In this document: in pieces, positions 16,665-24,826 of the stretch | Layout: every line of letters starts with the position of its first letter | Position numbering within the stretch: the first letter of the stretch is position 1 | Origin: Cloacimonetes bacterium UBA6097 | GTDB lineage: Bacteria; Cloacimonadota; Cloacimonadia; Cloacimonadales; Cloacimonadaceae | Assembly: GCA_002435865.1 (NCBI GenBank) | Contig: DIWV01000001.1 | Coordinates: 62,001 to 126,000, forward strand | Direction of reading: 5' to 3' | Length of the DNA stretch: 64,000 nucleotides | Position numbers and translations under genes: made by a program | The notes under the pieces: generated by a model | The model's database searches: none | What the model was told of the DNA's origin: nothing | Seen by the model: the letters and a program-made list of their open reading frames with translations, nothing else

Positions 16665-18827
16665 CTAATGTCTGGAAAACATGAATATATCATTATTGAA
16701 TCCAAGTTCCAGATATACTTGTACAGGTTTTCCTTCTGAAACAGCAAGCGCAGTTTTAACAGGACCCAGATAAGTCTTTAATCCTATTTCTAATACTCCA
16801 TCCAATTCAAGACTATTCTTTGGAAATATAGTATCTTCATAGGAAAAACTTATTACCTGAATTTTTGGTGTGATAAAAAAAGACTTTTGAGGATTACATA
16901 CAATACCAACCTGAAACAATTCATAAAACGGAGCGCTTTTCTCGTATAATGGGAACCCTGCAAATTTGTCCAATCCTCCCAAATAGAATGGATCATAACA
17001 AGACTGACCTTTTTTAAGAAAATGCGATCCTATCTTTGTGCCTAAAAGTACTGAGACTCTCTTTGCTATAGGTTTGTATGCAATTAGCTCTAATTTCAAT
17101 TTATTTACGCTTTCATCACTTAGAACTTTGTTTTCAGAAAAAGAAGTCTTGAGAAATGCTTTTACACCCGATCTGGGAAAATTAAAATCATCCAAACTCT
17201 CATGATATACTTTAAAGCCAACTCCGGATATTGTCTGGGACTGATCCAAAGTATCACTAACAGCAATTTCTCGGTTAATAATAGTCGAATATGTAAAGCC
17301 ATAGCTTTCAACTACAATTGATTTCCTGGCATAAAGTCCGATTCCCGAACTGATACCGTACTCCAGTGAACGGGCACTGTTAGTTTTACTATGGTCATCG
17401 TCATAAAAGTAAATTCTTTTCTCATTTATATAAGGAAACAACCGGTAATAAATACCATAAGTTTCACCAAAATTCTTCACTAAATCTATATTGAGCTCAT
17501 ATTTCCCGCCGAGTTTAGCTTCCAGCATTATATGAGAATTCTTCATTATATAATTGTGTAAAGATAGAACACCACCTGCAACAAATTCATTTTCTCTGTC
17601 ATATGTAAAATTCATAGCGAGGTACTTGCGTTCACGTTCTTTGACACAGATTGTTAACAGGAACCTGTCTTCATCGGGATAAAGCACAGGATAAATAATA
17701 TCAAACAATTGAGAATTCCATGCCCGGTCTATGCCCTTAACAATCTCTTCAATAGTGTAATCTGAAAAATTGCTTAATCCGGTATATTGTTTTATTTTTG
17801 AAGAACTGATATATTGGTTGCCCTGTGATTTAATCCTCGATATTCTAAAATGTTCGGGACATTTTACAGGCTCGATTGCTGCTTGTTTAACTTCATCAGG
17901 ATTCAAAGTTCGTGCAAGCTCGAGCAATTCATCAATGTGTTCTCTGGCATAAGCTTCACCGGCATCAATTATTTCCTGAACATTGCCGAAACGAGTAGCA
18001 GAATACTCTCCTAAATCAGGTTCTAATATCTGATCACAATATTCAATCTCCTCATTCAGTTTATTGGTTATTCCAATATTAATAGTCTGGTCCAGAACGT
18101 GTATCAGTCCCTGCAGCTTGTCCTTACTTCTAAGAGAAGAATTAACTTTAAATCCGATTACAAAATCTGCACCCATTTCTTTTACTTGTTTTCCGGGCAG
18201 GTTTTGAGAAATTCCTCCATCTATGTAAAGTGTATTATTCAAGGGGAATGGTTGCAGAATGCTGGGTATAGACATAGAAGCCCTGATTCCCTGCATCAAA
18301 GAACCGGAATCAAATACTGCAAGCTCTCCTGTAACTAAATCTGTAGCTATACATGAGAAGGAGATAGGTAAATTTTTATAATCGTCAAAGCCAGAAGCAG
18401 GAGAAAGAATTCTAAACAGCTCCAGATTAATCCTGTTACCAGTAATCACAGACTGGGGTAGTTGCGGTGTCCATTTGTCATCTAAAGGGAAAAAGGCATT
18501 CCCATAAGGAGACCATCTCTTTTGTCCGATATACAATTCATTTCTGTTCCAATCGTCACTAAACACTTCTTTCCAGTTTGTATTCACAAACACGCTCTCA
18601 ATCTGAGCAGCATTATATCCCATAGAGTATAATCCTCCGATTAAAGCTCCAACGCTTGTTCCAGATATGTATTGAGGATGGATACCCACTTCTTCCAGTA
18701 CTTTTAACATTCCTACATGCGCAAACCCCCTTGCTCCTCCTCCGCTAAGAGCATAACCTACTTTAACTGCTTTTATGGAGCAGACCACAATTAATAAGAA
18801 TAATAAAGTAATAAACCTACGGTACAT
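16665..18827 (-). CDS. Patatin-like phospholipase fused to a BamA/Omp85-type barrel (type Vd-like)
   Basis: 720 residues. A signal peptide (1-20) leads straight into a patatin domain: oxyanion loop SGGGARGFAHVG (28-39), nucleophile S58 in GTSVG and catalytic D203 in IDGG. From about 325 a POTRA-like unit follows, then a C-terminal region from about 400 rich in beta-strands, matching the bacterial surface antigen (D15) barrel. This order and length match PlpD-type type Vd autotransporters (P. aeruginosa PlpD is about 730 residues). The protein should be an outer-membrane lipase. Its ATG follows the stop of the LiaF-like gene directly without a clear binding site, suggesting translational coupling. 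Confidence 0.9.
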   Translation of the reverse strand: MYRRFITLLFLLIVVCSIKAVKVGYALSGGGARGFAHVGMLKVLEEVGIHPQYISGTSVGALIGGLYSMGYNAAQIESVFVNTNWKEVFSDDWNRNELYIGQKRWSPYGNAFFPLDDKWTPQLPQSVITGNRINLELFRILSPASGFDDYKNLPISFSCIATDLVTGELAVFDSGSLMQGIRASMSIPSILQPFPLNNTLYIDGGISQNLPGKQVKEMGADFVIGFKVNSSLRSKDKLQGLIHVLDQTINIGITNKLNEEIEYCDQILEPDLGEYSATRFGNVQEIIDAGEAYAREHIDELLELARTLNPDEVKQAAIEPVKCPEHFRISRIKSQGNQYISSSKIKQYTGLSNFSDYTIEEIVKGIDRAWNSQLFDIIYPVLYPDEDRFLLTICVKERERKYLAMNFTYDRENEFVAGGVLSLHNYIMKNSHIMLEAKLGGKYELNIDLVKNFGETYGIYYRLFPYINEKRIYFYDDDHSKTNSARSLEYGISSGIGLYARKSIVVESYGFTYSTIINREIAVSDTLDQSQTISGVGFKVYHESLDDFNFPRSGVKAFLKTSFSENKVLSDESVNKLKLELIAYKPIAKRVSVLLGTKIGSHFLKKGQSCYDPFYLGGLDKFAGFPLYEKSAPFYELFQVGIVCNPQKSFFITPKIQVISFSYEDTIFPKNSLELDGVLEIGLKTYLGPVKTALAVSEGKPVQVYLELGFNNDIFMFSRH

Positions 18828-19412
18828 TTAAAAGTTTTGGTCAGTTTCCGTTTGAGTTGTATCCGGTTTAGTTTTAGTATTAGGCTTAGTACCTGTTGGA
18901 ACTATCTCAAATAATAGTTTTCCAAAGACAGTGGTAGTTTCAATTTTGTGTACATCTGCCCCGGGATTATTATTAATCAGATAAGTATCTTCTCCAAATC
19001 CTGCATATGACCTGTCGGGCAATACTGTAGAACCAAACACAGTAGTTGAGGATACTTCCAGGTTCATGCTGTCAGGAACAATAATGACAGCATTACCGAA
19101 AACGACTGTCACTTCACCGGGAATCTTCTGATTTGCAGTGAATTTTGTTAAATCTATCGTACCGTTTGAAAAGATAATTTCATAGTCTCTTGAGCTGTGA
19201 TAGTAATTTACATACTTACGGTTTTTTATCTGATACCTGGCTTGATGACCTATAATCAATTTTAAACCAAACAGAATGATAATAATTCCAAAGAAAATCC
19301 TGATTATATGCAAATCGATATTGAATGCATATTTTAAAATAATAGAAAGTCCAATCAGGGAAATAAGTATTCCCCAAAATAAGCCACCAAAGAATAATCC
19401 GCTCATCTTCAT
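18828..19412 (-). CDS. LiaF-like membrane protein (cell-wall-active antibiotic response family)
   Basis: 194 residues. Two transmembrane segments at about 8-27 and 33-53, then a beta-rich domain with three VFG repeats (VTVVFGNAVI, TTVFGSTVL, TTVFGKLLF), the pattern of LiaF/VraT and DUF2154-type domains, and a Thr/Lys-rich tail. In Firmicutes LiaF restrains an envelope-stress sensor kinase; no kinase or regulator is next to it here, so only an envelope-stress link may be suggested. AGGAGGAGG lies right before the ATG. It is translationally coupled to the patatin-BamA gene. Confidence 0.75.
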   Translation of the reverse strand: MKMSGLFFGGLFWGILISLIGLSIILKYAFNIDLHIIRIFFGIIIILFGLKLIIGHQARYQIKNRKYVNYYHSSRDYEIIFSNGTIDLTKFTANQKIPGEVTVVFGNAVIIVPDSMNLEVSSTTVFGSTVLPDRSYAGFGEDTYLINNNPGADVHKIETTTVFGKLLFEIVPTGTKPNTKTKPDTTQTETDQNF

Positions 19413-19458
19413 TTCCTCCTCCTATATATTAATGTTTGGTAAAATGAAATCTATGCTG

Positions 19459-21669
19459 TTATAAATCTATACCTTTTTCCCAGAATTCTCTTAAAATCTT
19501 TGTATCTACAGCTAAATCTTCATTGATTATATACTCGCTGCCTTTGACCTTGCCCAAATACATATATTCAAGTGCACTTGCTGTGACGGTATTTAAAAAT
19601 TCCTGCTTTGTATCAGGTGAGATACTTACGATAATCCTGCTGTGTGCTTCTCCAAAATAGGCAATATCTTTTCTGATTTTGGGATTATATTCAATTTCAA
19701 TACCTTTATTACTTCCATCGGGTGAGAAGCAGCTTTCAGCCAAACAGACCAGCAGACCTCCTTCAGAACAATCATGTGCACTCTTAATAAGCCTTCTGTC
19801 TATAAGCTCAAGCATCAATATAAAAAGTTCCTGTTCTGCATTCAAATCAACTTTAGGAGGGTAACCTGATATCTGATTATGAATAACCTTTAAATATTCA
19901 GAACCGCCTATTTCCATGCATTCTTTTCCCAACAGGTATATCAGGTCTCCGTCATTTTTGAAGAATTGTGTTATTACTTTACTGCTGTCTTCTATCAACC
20001 CCAGCATACCGATAACAGGAGTAGGATAAATAGCTCCGGTAGGATTTTCATTATAGAAAGATACATTTCCGCCAGTTACAGGTGTACCAAATGCTTTACA
20101 GGCATCAGTCATACCTCGGATAACTTCAGAAAACGTCCAGTAAACTTCTGGTTTATAGGGATTTCCGAAGTTCAGGCAATTGGTAATTGCCAAAGGTTTT
20201 GCTCCAGAGCAGACGACATTCCTGGCAGATTCTGCAACTGCACCCTTTGCTCCTTCATATGGATCAAGCCAGCAATATCTGCTGTTACAGTCTGTCGATA
20301 ATGCCAGTGCTTTGTTAGTATCTTTAATTTTAACCACTGCTGCATCAGAACCCGGCTCAACTACACTATTAATCTGTACCATATGGTCATACTGCCTGAA
20401 AACAGCTCTTTTACTGGCAATATTAGGAGATTGCAGTAATTTTACCAGAATGTCTGCATAGTCTTTTGATTCAGGAAGTTGATTAACATCAAGACTGCGT
20501 GTTTTATGTAAATATCCCGGTATAGTAGTTTCTCTGGTATAAACTGGTGCTTTACCACCCAAAACCAGGGTTTCAGCAGGTATTTGTGCTTCAATAATAT
20601 CTTTATTCTTTACAGTGAGAAGCCCGTCATCTTTTACTTCACCAATAATCACAGCTTCCAAATCCCATTTATGGAAGATATCCTGCAAAGCGTCAAAGTT
20701 TTTAGGTTCAACAATTATGAGCATTCTTTCCTGGGATTCAGAGAGCATAATTTCATAGGTCGACATACCGATTTCTCTTTGAGGTACTTTGGCTACATCA
20801 ATTTCAATGCCTACTCCTGTCTTGCCTGCCATTTCACTGCTGGAACAGGTCAATCCTGCAGCTCCCATATCCTGGATTGCAACAACCAGGCCTTTCTGTA
20901 TCACTTCCAGGGTTGCCTCTAATAGCAGCTTTTCCATAAATGGATCACCCACCTGGACAGCAGTTCTCTTTTCTTCTGATTCGTTGCTGAGTTCCACTGA
21001 TGCAAAGGTAGCACCATGAATTCCATCCCTGCCTGTCTTGGCACCAACATAGACAACATGATTACCAAGTCCTTTTGCACCTGACTTTGCCAAATCTTTA
21101 TGCTTCAATATCCCCACTGCCATTGCATTAACCAGGGGATTGCCTTCGAAGCTGTCTTCAAAGTATATCTCACCACCAACAGTCGGGACACCAAAACAGT
21201 TGCCATAGTCAGCAATTCCATTAACCACGCCTTTGATAAGATGCTTGACCTGTGGATTTTCCGGATTACCAAAACGCAGGGAATCAAGTACTGCAATCGG
21301 ACGTGCTCCCATAGTAAAGATATCTCTTAAAATACCGCCCACTCCGGTAGCAGCGCCATGATAAGGTTCAAGTGCTGACGGGTGGTTGTGGCTTTCTATT
21401 TTGAATGATACTGCCAAACCGTCCCCGATGTCTACTACACCGGCGTTTTCTTCACCTGCCTTGGCGAGCATATAATCACCATCTTTGGGTAGTGTTTTGA
21501 GTAGTTTAATAGAGTTTTTATAACTGGCATGCTCAGACCACATAACGCTGAAAATACCGAGTTCAACCCAGTTTGGTTCTCTTTTCAGAATATTCTTAAT
21601 TTCAGCGTATTCTTCCTGATTTATACTATGTTCTGCCAATAATTCAGATGTTACTTTAAATTCTGACAA
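19459..21669 (-). CDS. purL: Phosphoribosylformylglycinamidine synthase subunit PurL
   Basis: 736 residues, the small PurL form that needs separate PurS and PurQ subunits (neither is in this window). FGAM synthesis in purine biosynthesis. Visible landmarks are the catalytic histidine region WSEHASYKNS near 45-54, FKIESHNHPSALEPYHGAATGVGG, DMGAAGLTCSSSEMA, and in the second half CLNFGNP and GTPVTGGNVSFYNE. The start is TTG at 21669, preceded by AAGGAAG 4 nt upstream; the first in-frame ATG lies far inside conserved sequence. The gene stands 21 bp upstream-facing from the Sua5-phosphatase stop, in the same direction. Confidence 0.96.
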   Translation of the reverse strand: MSEFKVTSELLAEHSINQEEYAEIKNILKREPNWVELGIFSVMWSEHASYKNSIKLLKTLPKDGDYMLAKAGEENAGVVDIGDGLAVSFKIESHNHPSALEPYHGAATGVGGILRDIFTMGARPIAVLDSLRFGNPENPQVKHLIKGVVNGIADYGNCFGVPTVGGEIYFEDSFEGNPLVNAMAVGILKHKDLAKSGAKGLGNHVVYVGAKTGRDGIHGATFASVELSNESEEKRTAVQVGDPFMEKLLLEATLEVIQKGLVVAIQDMGAAGLTCSSSEMAGKTGVGIEIDVAKVPQREIGMSTYEIMLSESQERMLIIVEPKNFDALQDIFHKWDLEAVIIGEVKDDGLLTVKNKDIIEAQIPAETLVLGGKAPVYTRETTIPGYLHKTRSLDVNQLPESKDYADILVKLLQSPNIASKRAVFRQYDHMVQINSVVEPGSDAAVVKIKDTNKALALSTDCNSRYCWLDPYEGAKGAVAESARNVVCSGAKPLAITNCLNFGNPYKPEVYWTFSEVIRGMTDACKAFGTPVTGGNVSFYNENPTGAIYPTPVIGMLGLIEDSSKVITQFFKNDGDLIYLLGKECMEIGGSEYLKVIHNQISGYPPKVDLNAEQELFILMLELIDRRLIKSAHDCSEGGLLVCLAESCFSPDGSNKGIEIEYNPKIRKDIAYFGEAHSRIIVSISPDTKQEFLNTVTASALEYMYLGKVKGSEYIINEDLAVDTKILREFWEKGIDL

Positions 21670-21690
21670 CGTTCTTCCTTACTTCTGTGA

Positions 21691-22779
21691 TTAATTATGT
21701 TCCAGCATCATGAACAGCTTTTGCAATGCTGCATCAATCTGATGATAAATATCTGTGTAATAATCAATATCAGTTCCGATGGGATCTGCGATATCACCAT
21801 CTTCTCCAACATATTCCTTAAGAGCATAGATTTTATGTTCAAATTCAGGGAAATTCCTTTTTATAAAATCTCTCTGACCTTCTTCCATGGTTAATATCAG
21901 CCAGCTTTCATTCAGGATTTCAGGATTGATTTTACGTGAAAAATGCTCCTGGGCATATATACCTTTTTCTGCTAACAAACGCATTGAATTAGGAGATATC
22001 ATAGCTCCTGTTTCCATGAGTCCTGCAGACTTTGCTTTATAGGGGAGATTGCGTTCCTTACTGTAGTAATTAAACAAATACTCGGCAATCGGGCTGCGGC
22101 AGATATTTCCCATACAAACAAAAAGAATTGTAGGTGTGGAAAAGCTTTGCTTTACTTCGTAAAATGGGATTGAACTTTCCCTAAGGCACTTCAGATATGG
22201 TAAAAAAGGTTTACCATCGTCATCAGTATCTATATATTCCACGATAGTAGAAGGTTCTATCTTATCTATGAACTGAGGAATAAATCCTATGTCAAACCAG
22301 CTTTCATATCTTTTCTGAATGTCCTGCAAATTATCTGCAGCAGGTACTCCGCTTATGTTGATACTTGTGCTGATTAAAGGCTCGTCTATAAAATCTATAA
22401 TTTGCCTTAGCATATTATCGGCAGGAACCCTAAATGCTGCTTTTCCGTTTATTGAAATATCATCAAATCTATTATCTTTAACAGGAAACACTACCGTCAG
22501 GTTTCCCGGCCAGTACTGATTCAATATTGGAAGCAATGCAGTGGGGACTACGATATCGTTATCATACAGCCACTGCACATCGGGAATCAGGGCAATATAT
22601 CCGGTTTGTTCCTTCCGTTGCTTCAGTTTATTTATCCTGTTGATTCCTTCTTTACTGCTCAGTTTGCATCCAATACCAAACATATGCCCGGTATAATGCA
22701 GGACTATGCTGTTGTCAGACCATTCGTTCCTGACTATCTTTTCTAACTCTTTGGGATGGGGATTTTTAAATAATTTCAA
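21691..22779 (-). CDS. Sua5/YrdC domain fused to a low-molecular-weight phosphatase
   Basis: 362 residues in two parts. Residues 1-210 are a YrdC/Sua5 (TsaC-like) fold: FGIGCKLSS, KLKQRKEQTG, WPGNLTVVFPV, AAFRVPAD and STSINISG; this family makes threonylcarbamoyl-AMP for the tRNA t6A modification. Residues 216-362 are a low-molecular-weight protein phosphatase: P-loop VCMGNICRSP with C222 and R228, and general acid D332 in DPIG. The P-loop isoleucine is the tyrosine-phosphatase form; the arginine phosphatase YwlE has threonine there. KEYVGEDGD and the DIDYY end otherwise resemble YwlE. Several YrdC positions are unusual (STSIN for PTSAN). The start is TTG with CGGAG 6 nt upstream. Confidence 0.88.
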   Translation of the reverse strand: MKLFKNPHPKELEKIVRNEWSDNSIVLHYTGHMFGIGCKLSSKEGINRINKLKQRKEQTGYIALIPDVQWLYDNDIVVPTALLPILNQYWPGNLTVVFPVKDNRFDDISINGKAAFRVPADNMLRQIIDFIDEPLISTSINISGVPAADNLQDIQKRYESWFDIGFIPQFIDKIEPSTIVEYIDTDDDGKPFLPYLKCLRESSIPFYEVKQSFSTPTILFVCMGNICRSPIAEYLFNYYSKERNLPYKAKSAGLMETGAMISPNSMRLLAEKGIYAQEHFSRKINPEILNESWLILTMEEGQRDFIKRNFPEFEHKIYALKEYVGEDGDIADPIGTDIDYYTDIYHQIDAALQKLFMMLEHN

Positions 22780-22793
22780 TGTTATCTCCGCTG

Positions 22794-23918
22794 CTATTCT
22801 AAATAATTCATCGGATTTACAGCCCTGCCGTCTTTTCGTAATTCAAAGTGCAGAGAGGGTTGAATGGCTGAACCTGTTTTGCCGGATTTGGCGATTACCT
22901 GCCCCTTTGTTACTTTTGAACCCCGGGGGACCATTAACTCGCTATTATAAGCATATACAGAAAAGAAACCATTCTTATGGTCAATAATTATCAGTTTGCC
23001 TTGTCCGCCGTATCTGTCGGAAAATACTACCTCACCGGCATCAATGGAGATTACATTTGTGCCTTCCGGTACTCCTATATCGATGCCATTGTTGATAATA
23101 CTGGTATTATTTCCACGTGATTCTTCCCCGAATTCTCTTAATATCTGTCCTCTTACAGGCCAGGGAATTCGTTTTCCTGAAAAGAGATAAGTCCTGTCTG
23201 TTTTGTCGGTTTCCTTGATCAGCTTACTTATCAGGTTTTCCAGTTCTGAAGCATCTTTCTTTAGCTTTGCAACTTGCTGTTCGTAAGATTTTCTTTCTTT
23301 TTCCAGTTGAGTTGTTTGTTTTGTTAAAGTTTGAATTTTCTTCTTATACTGTTCACTTTTCTTTACTTCCCGGACACGGGTATTTCTAACTCTGTAATAC
23401 TCATTTCTGCGGTCTTCCTGGTTGAGAACCAGTATCTTATGAAATTCTGACCAGTCAGATATGCTTTTTGCCGTAAGACTGATTAACATGGATAATAAAA
23501 ACTTGCTCCTGGTTTCCTTAACTACATACTTATCCTGCATATCAATATAGAAAAGCCGCAAAAATTCATTATTAGCGAGTTTCTTTAAGTCATTAATCTT
23601 TTCTTCATTGGTTCTGACTCTTTCATTTGCTGCCTGCAGAGAATCCTGGACAACATCTTCTTTCCTTTTAAGCTGCGCCACAGCTTCATCAGTTTGGATT
23701 TTGCTTTTTTGAGTAGTGGTTATATCGCTCTGGGCTTTCTTCTTTTTTTGCTCTGCCTGTTTAGCTTTTTGCTGGATAATATCGATTTGTTTTTCTATTT
23801 GCCTGAGCTGCATCATTTTGTCATCTATCTCATCAGCAACAAGTAAACCTGATGCTATAGTAAGCATAAGACTTAAAATCAGCATTTTATATAGATGTTT
23901 AATTATATTTCCTCTCAT
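22794..23918 (-). CDS. EnvC-like murein hydrolase activator (coiled coil plus degenerate LytM/M23)
   Basis: About 374 residues from ATG 23918 (a TTG at 23927 is also possible). Signal peptide, a long coiled coil rich in K/Q/E (about 30-255), then a C-terminal LytM domain (about 270 to the end) with RGQILREFGE, NNGIDIGVPEGTNV and QPSLHFELR. In active M23 endopeptidases the zinc ligands are H, D, H, H; here the first is N, the H of 'YAH' is Y, and the first H of HLH is S. It is therefore probably not an enzyme but an activator of cell-wall amidases, as E. coli EnvC/NlpD. No FtsEX or amidase lies nearby. Stop 14 bp before the next gene. Confidence 0.85.
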   Translation of the reverse strand: MRGNIIKHLYKMLILSLMLTIASGLLVADEIDDKMMQLRQIEKQIDIIQQKAKQAEQKKKKAQSDITTTQKSKIQTDEAVAQLKRKEDVVQDSLQAANERVRTNEEKINDLKKLANNEFLRLFYIDMQDKYVVKETRSKFLLSMLISLTAKSISDWSEFHKILVLNQEDRRNEYYRVRNTRVREVKKSEQYKKKIQTLTKQTTQLEKERKSYEQQVAKLKKDASELENLISKLIKETDKTDRTYLFSGKRIPWPVRGQILREFGEESRGNNTSIINNGIDIGVPEGTNVISIDAGEVVFSDRYGGQGKLIIIDHKNGFFSVYAYNSELMVPRGSKVTKGQVIAKSGKTGSAIQPSLHFELRKDGRAVNPMNYLE

Positions 23919-23977
23919 ATAATCCAAATTGATAAGGTTGTGTAAGATGTCAATCTGTTTGTTAATGCCTTTTTATC

Positions 23978-24523
23978 CGTCGTCCCTGCGCAGGCAGGGA
24001 TCCATGCTGTTTTTATATTTTTTCTACCACAGAGACACAGAGAGAAAGTGAGACACAGAGGAAAAAAGAGTCATATAATGACGACATAACATAGGCTGGG
24101 GTGTGAACCCCAGTACTAATGAATAAAACAATTTAACCCTTTAGGGGTGACATAATATAAACGCAAAGATGCAAAGTCCAAAAGACGCAAAGGATGAGGT
24201 ATAACCACCAGGCGTGTCTTATCCTTCGACTAGCTCAGGATGACACTCCTCGTCGTCCCTGCGCAGGCAGGGATCCATGCTGTTTTATATTTTTTCTACC
24301 ACAGAGACACAGAGAGAAAGAGAGACACAGAGGAAAAAAGAGTCATGTAATGACGACATAACATAGGCTGGGGTGTAAACCCCAGTACCAATGCAATAAA
24401 ACAAATAACCCTTTAGGGTGATATAATATAAACGCAAAGATGCAAAGACCAAAAGACGCAAAGGATGAGGTATAACTACCAGGTGTGTCTAACCCTTCGA
24501 CTAAGCTCAAGATGACACTTTCT
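23978..24523. repeat. 273-bp tandem duplication of mixed intergenic repeats
   Basis: Copy 1 (23978-24250) and copy 2 (24251-24523) agree along their whole length with scattered substitutions and small indels. Each contains the REP-like CGTCGTCCCTGCGCAGGCAG (with GGATCCATGCTG), a CACAGAGACACAGAG repeat, a hairpin CTGGGGT/ACCCCAG (first copy 24096-24113), an AACGCAAAGATGCAAAG stretch and a CCTTCGACTAGCTCAGGATG-type end. No open reading frame is conserved between the copies. Confidence 0.85.
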
Positions 24524-24545
24524 ACTGTCAATGCTCTCTTTACGC

Positions 24546-24615
24546 AGGGAGTTTTCAGAGAGTCATCTGGGAGTCATCAGGGACTTAGTCCCTGATGACT
24601 CCCACATAACTCTTA
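24546..24615. repeat. Period-11 hairpin repeat, copy 2
   Basis: Left arm AGGGAGTTTTC, AGAGAGTCATC, TGGGAGTCATC; centre AGGGACTTAGTCCCT (24579-24593); right arm GATGACTCCCA and CATAACTCTTA. Like copy 1 it is preceded by TTTACGC, and units degrade outward. Confidence 0.85.
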
Positions 24616-24826
24616 CCGTCAGGTAAGTATTAAAATGGAAGGAAAGTAGCAAGGACTATCCTTTGCGACTTCTTGTCTTTGCGTCTTTGCGTTAAGAAAA
24701 ACATCCCTTTCCACTTTATCGCTTTATCACTCTTTCACTTTTCAACTTATCTTAACATTTCTTGACACAATTTATTAACCAGACCTTTTTGTTATTGTCT
24801 ACATTTTAACTTCACGGAGGTGAATT

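Larger units (their letters stand above)
23928..24826. other. Repeat-rich divergent intergenic region (899 bp)
   Basis: No convincing gene between the divergent EnvC-like and FG-GAP genes. It contains a 273-bp tandem duplication (23978-24523), a period-11 hairpin (24546-24615), and at 24661-24695 CTTTGCG-type short repeats that are the inverse of the AACGCAAAGATGCAAAG segments inside the duplication. A TTGACA at about 24763 may be part of the promoter for the downstream gene, but no good -10 box is spaced from it. Confidence 0.7.

Noticed and set aside
24200..24260. tRNA-like stretch with CCTTCGACTAGCTCAGG
   Set aside because: It is a common intergenic repeat end, no cloverleaf or acceptor stem can be drawn.
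24535..24620. Rho-independent terminator at the hairpin of copy 2
   Set aside because: No T-run follows on either strand and no gene ends nearby.
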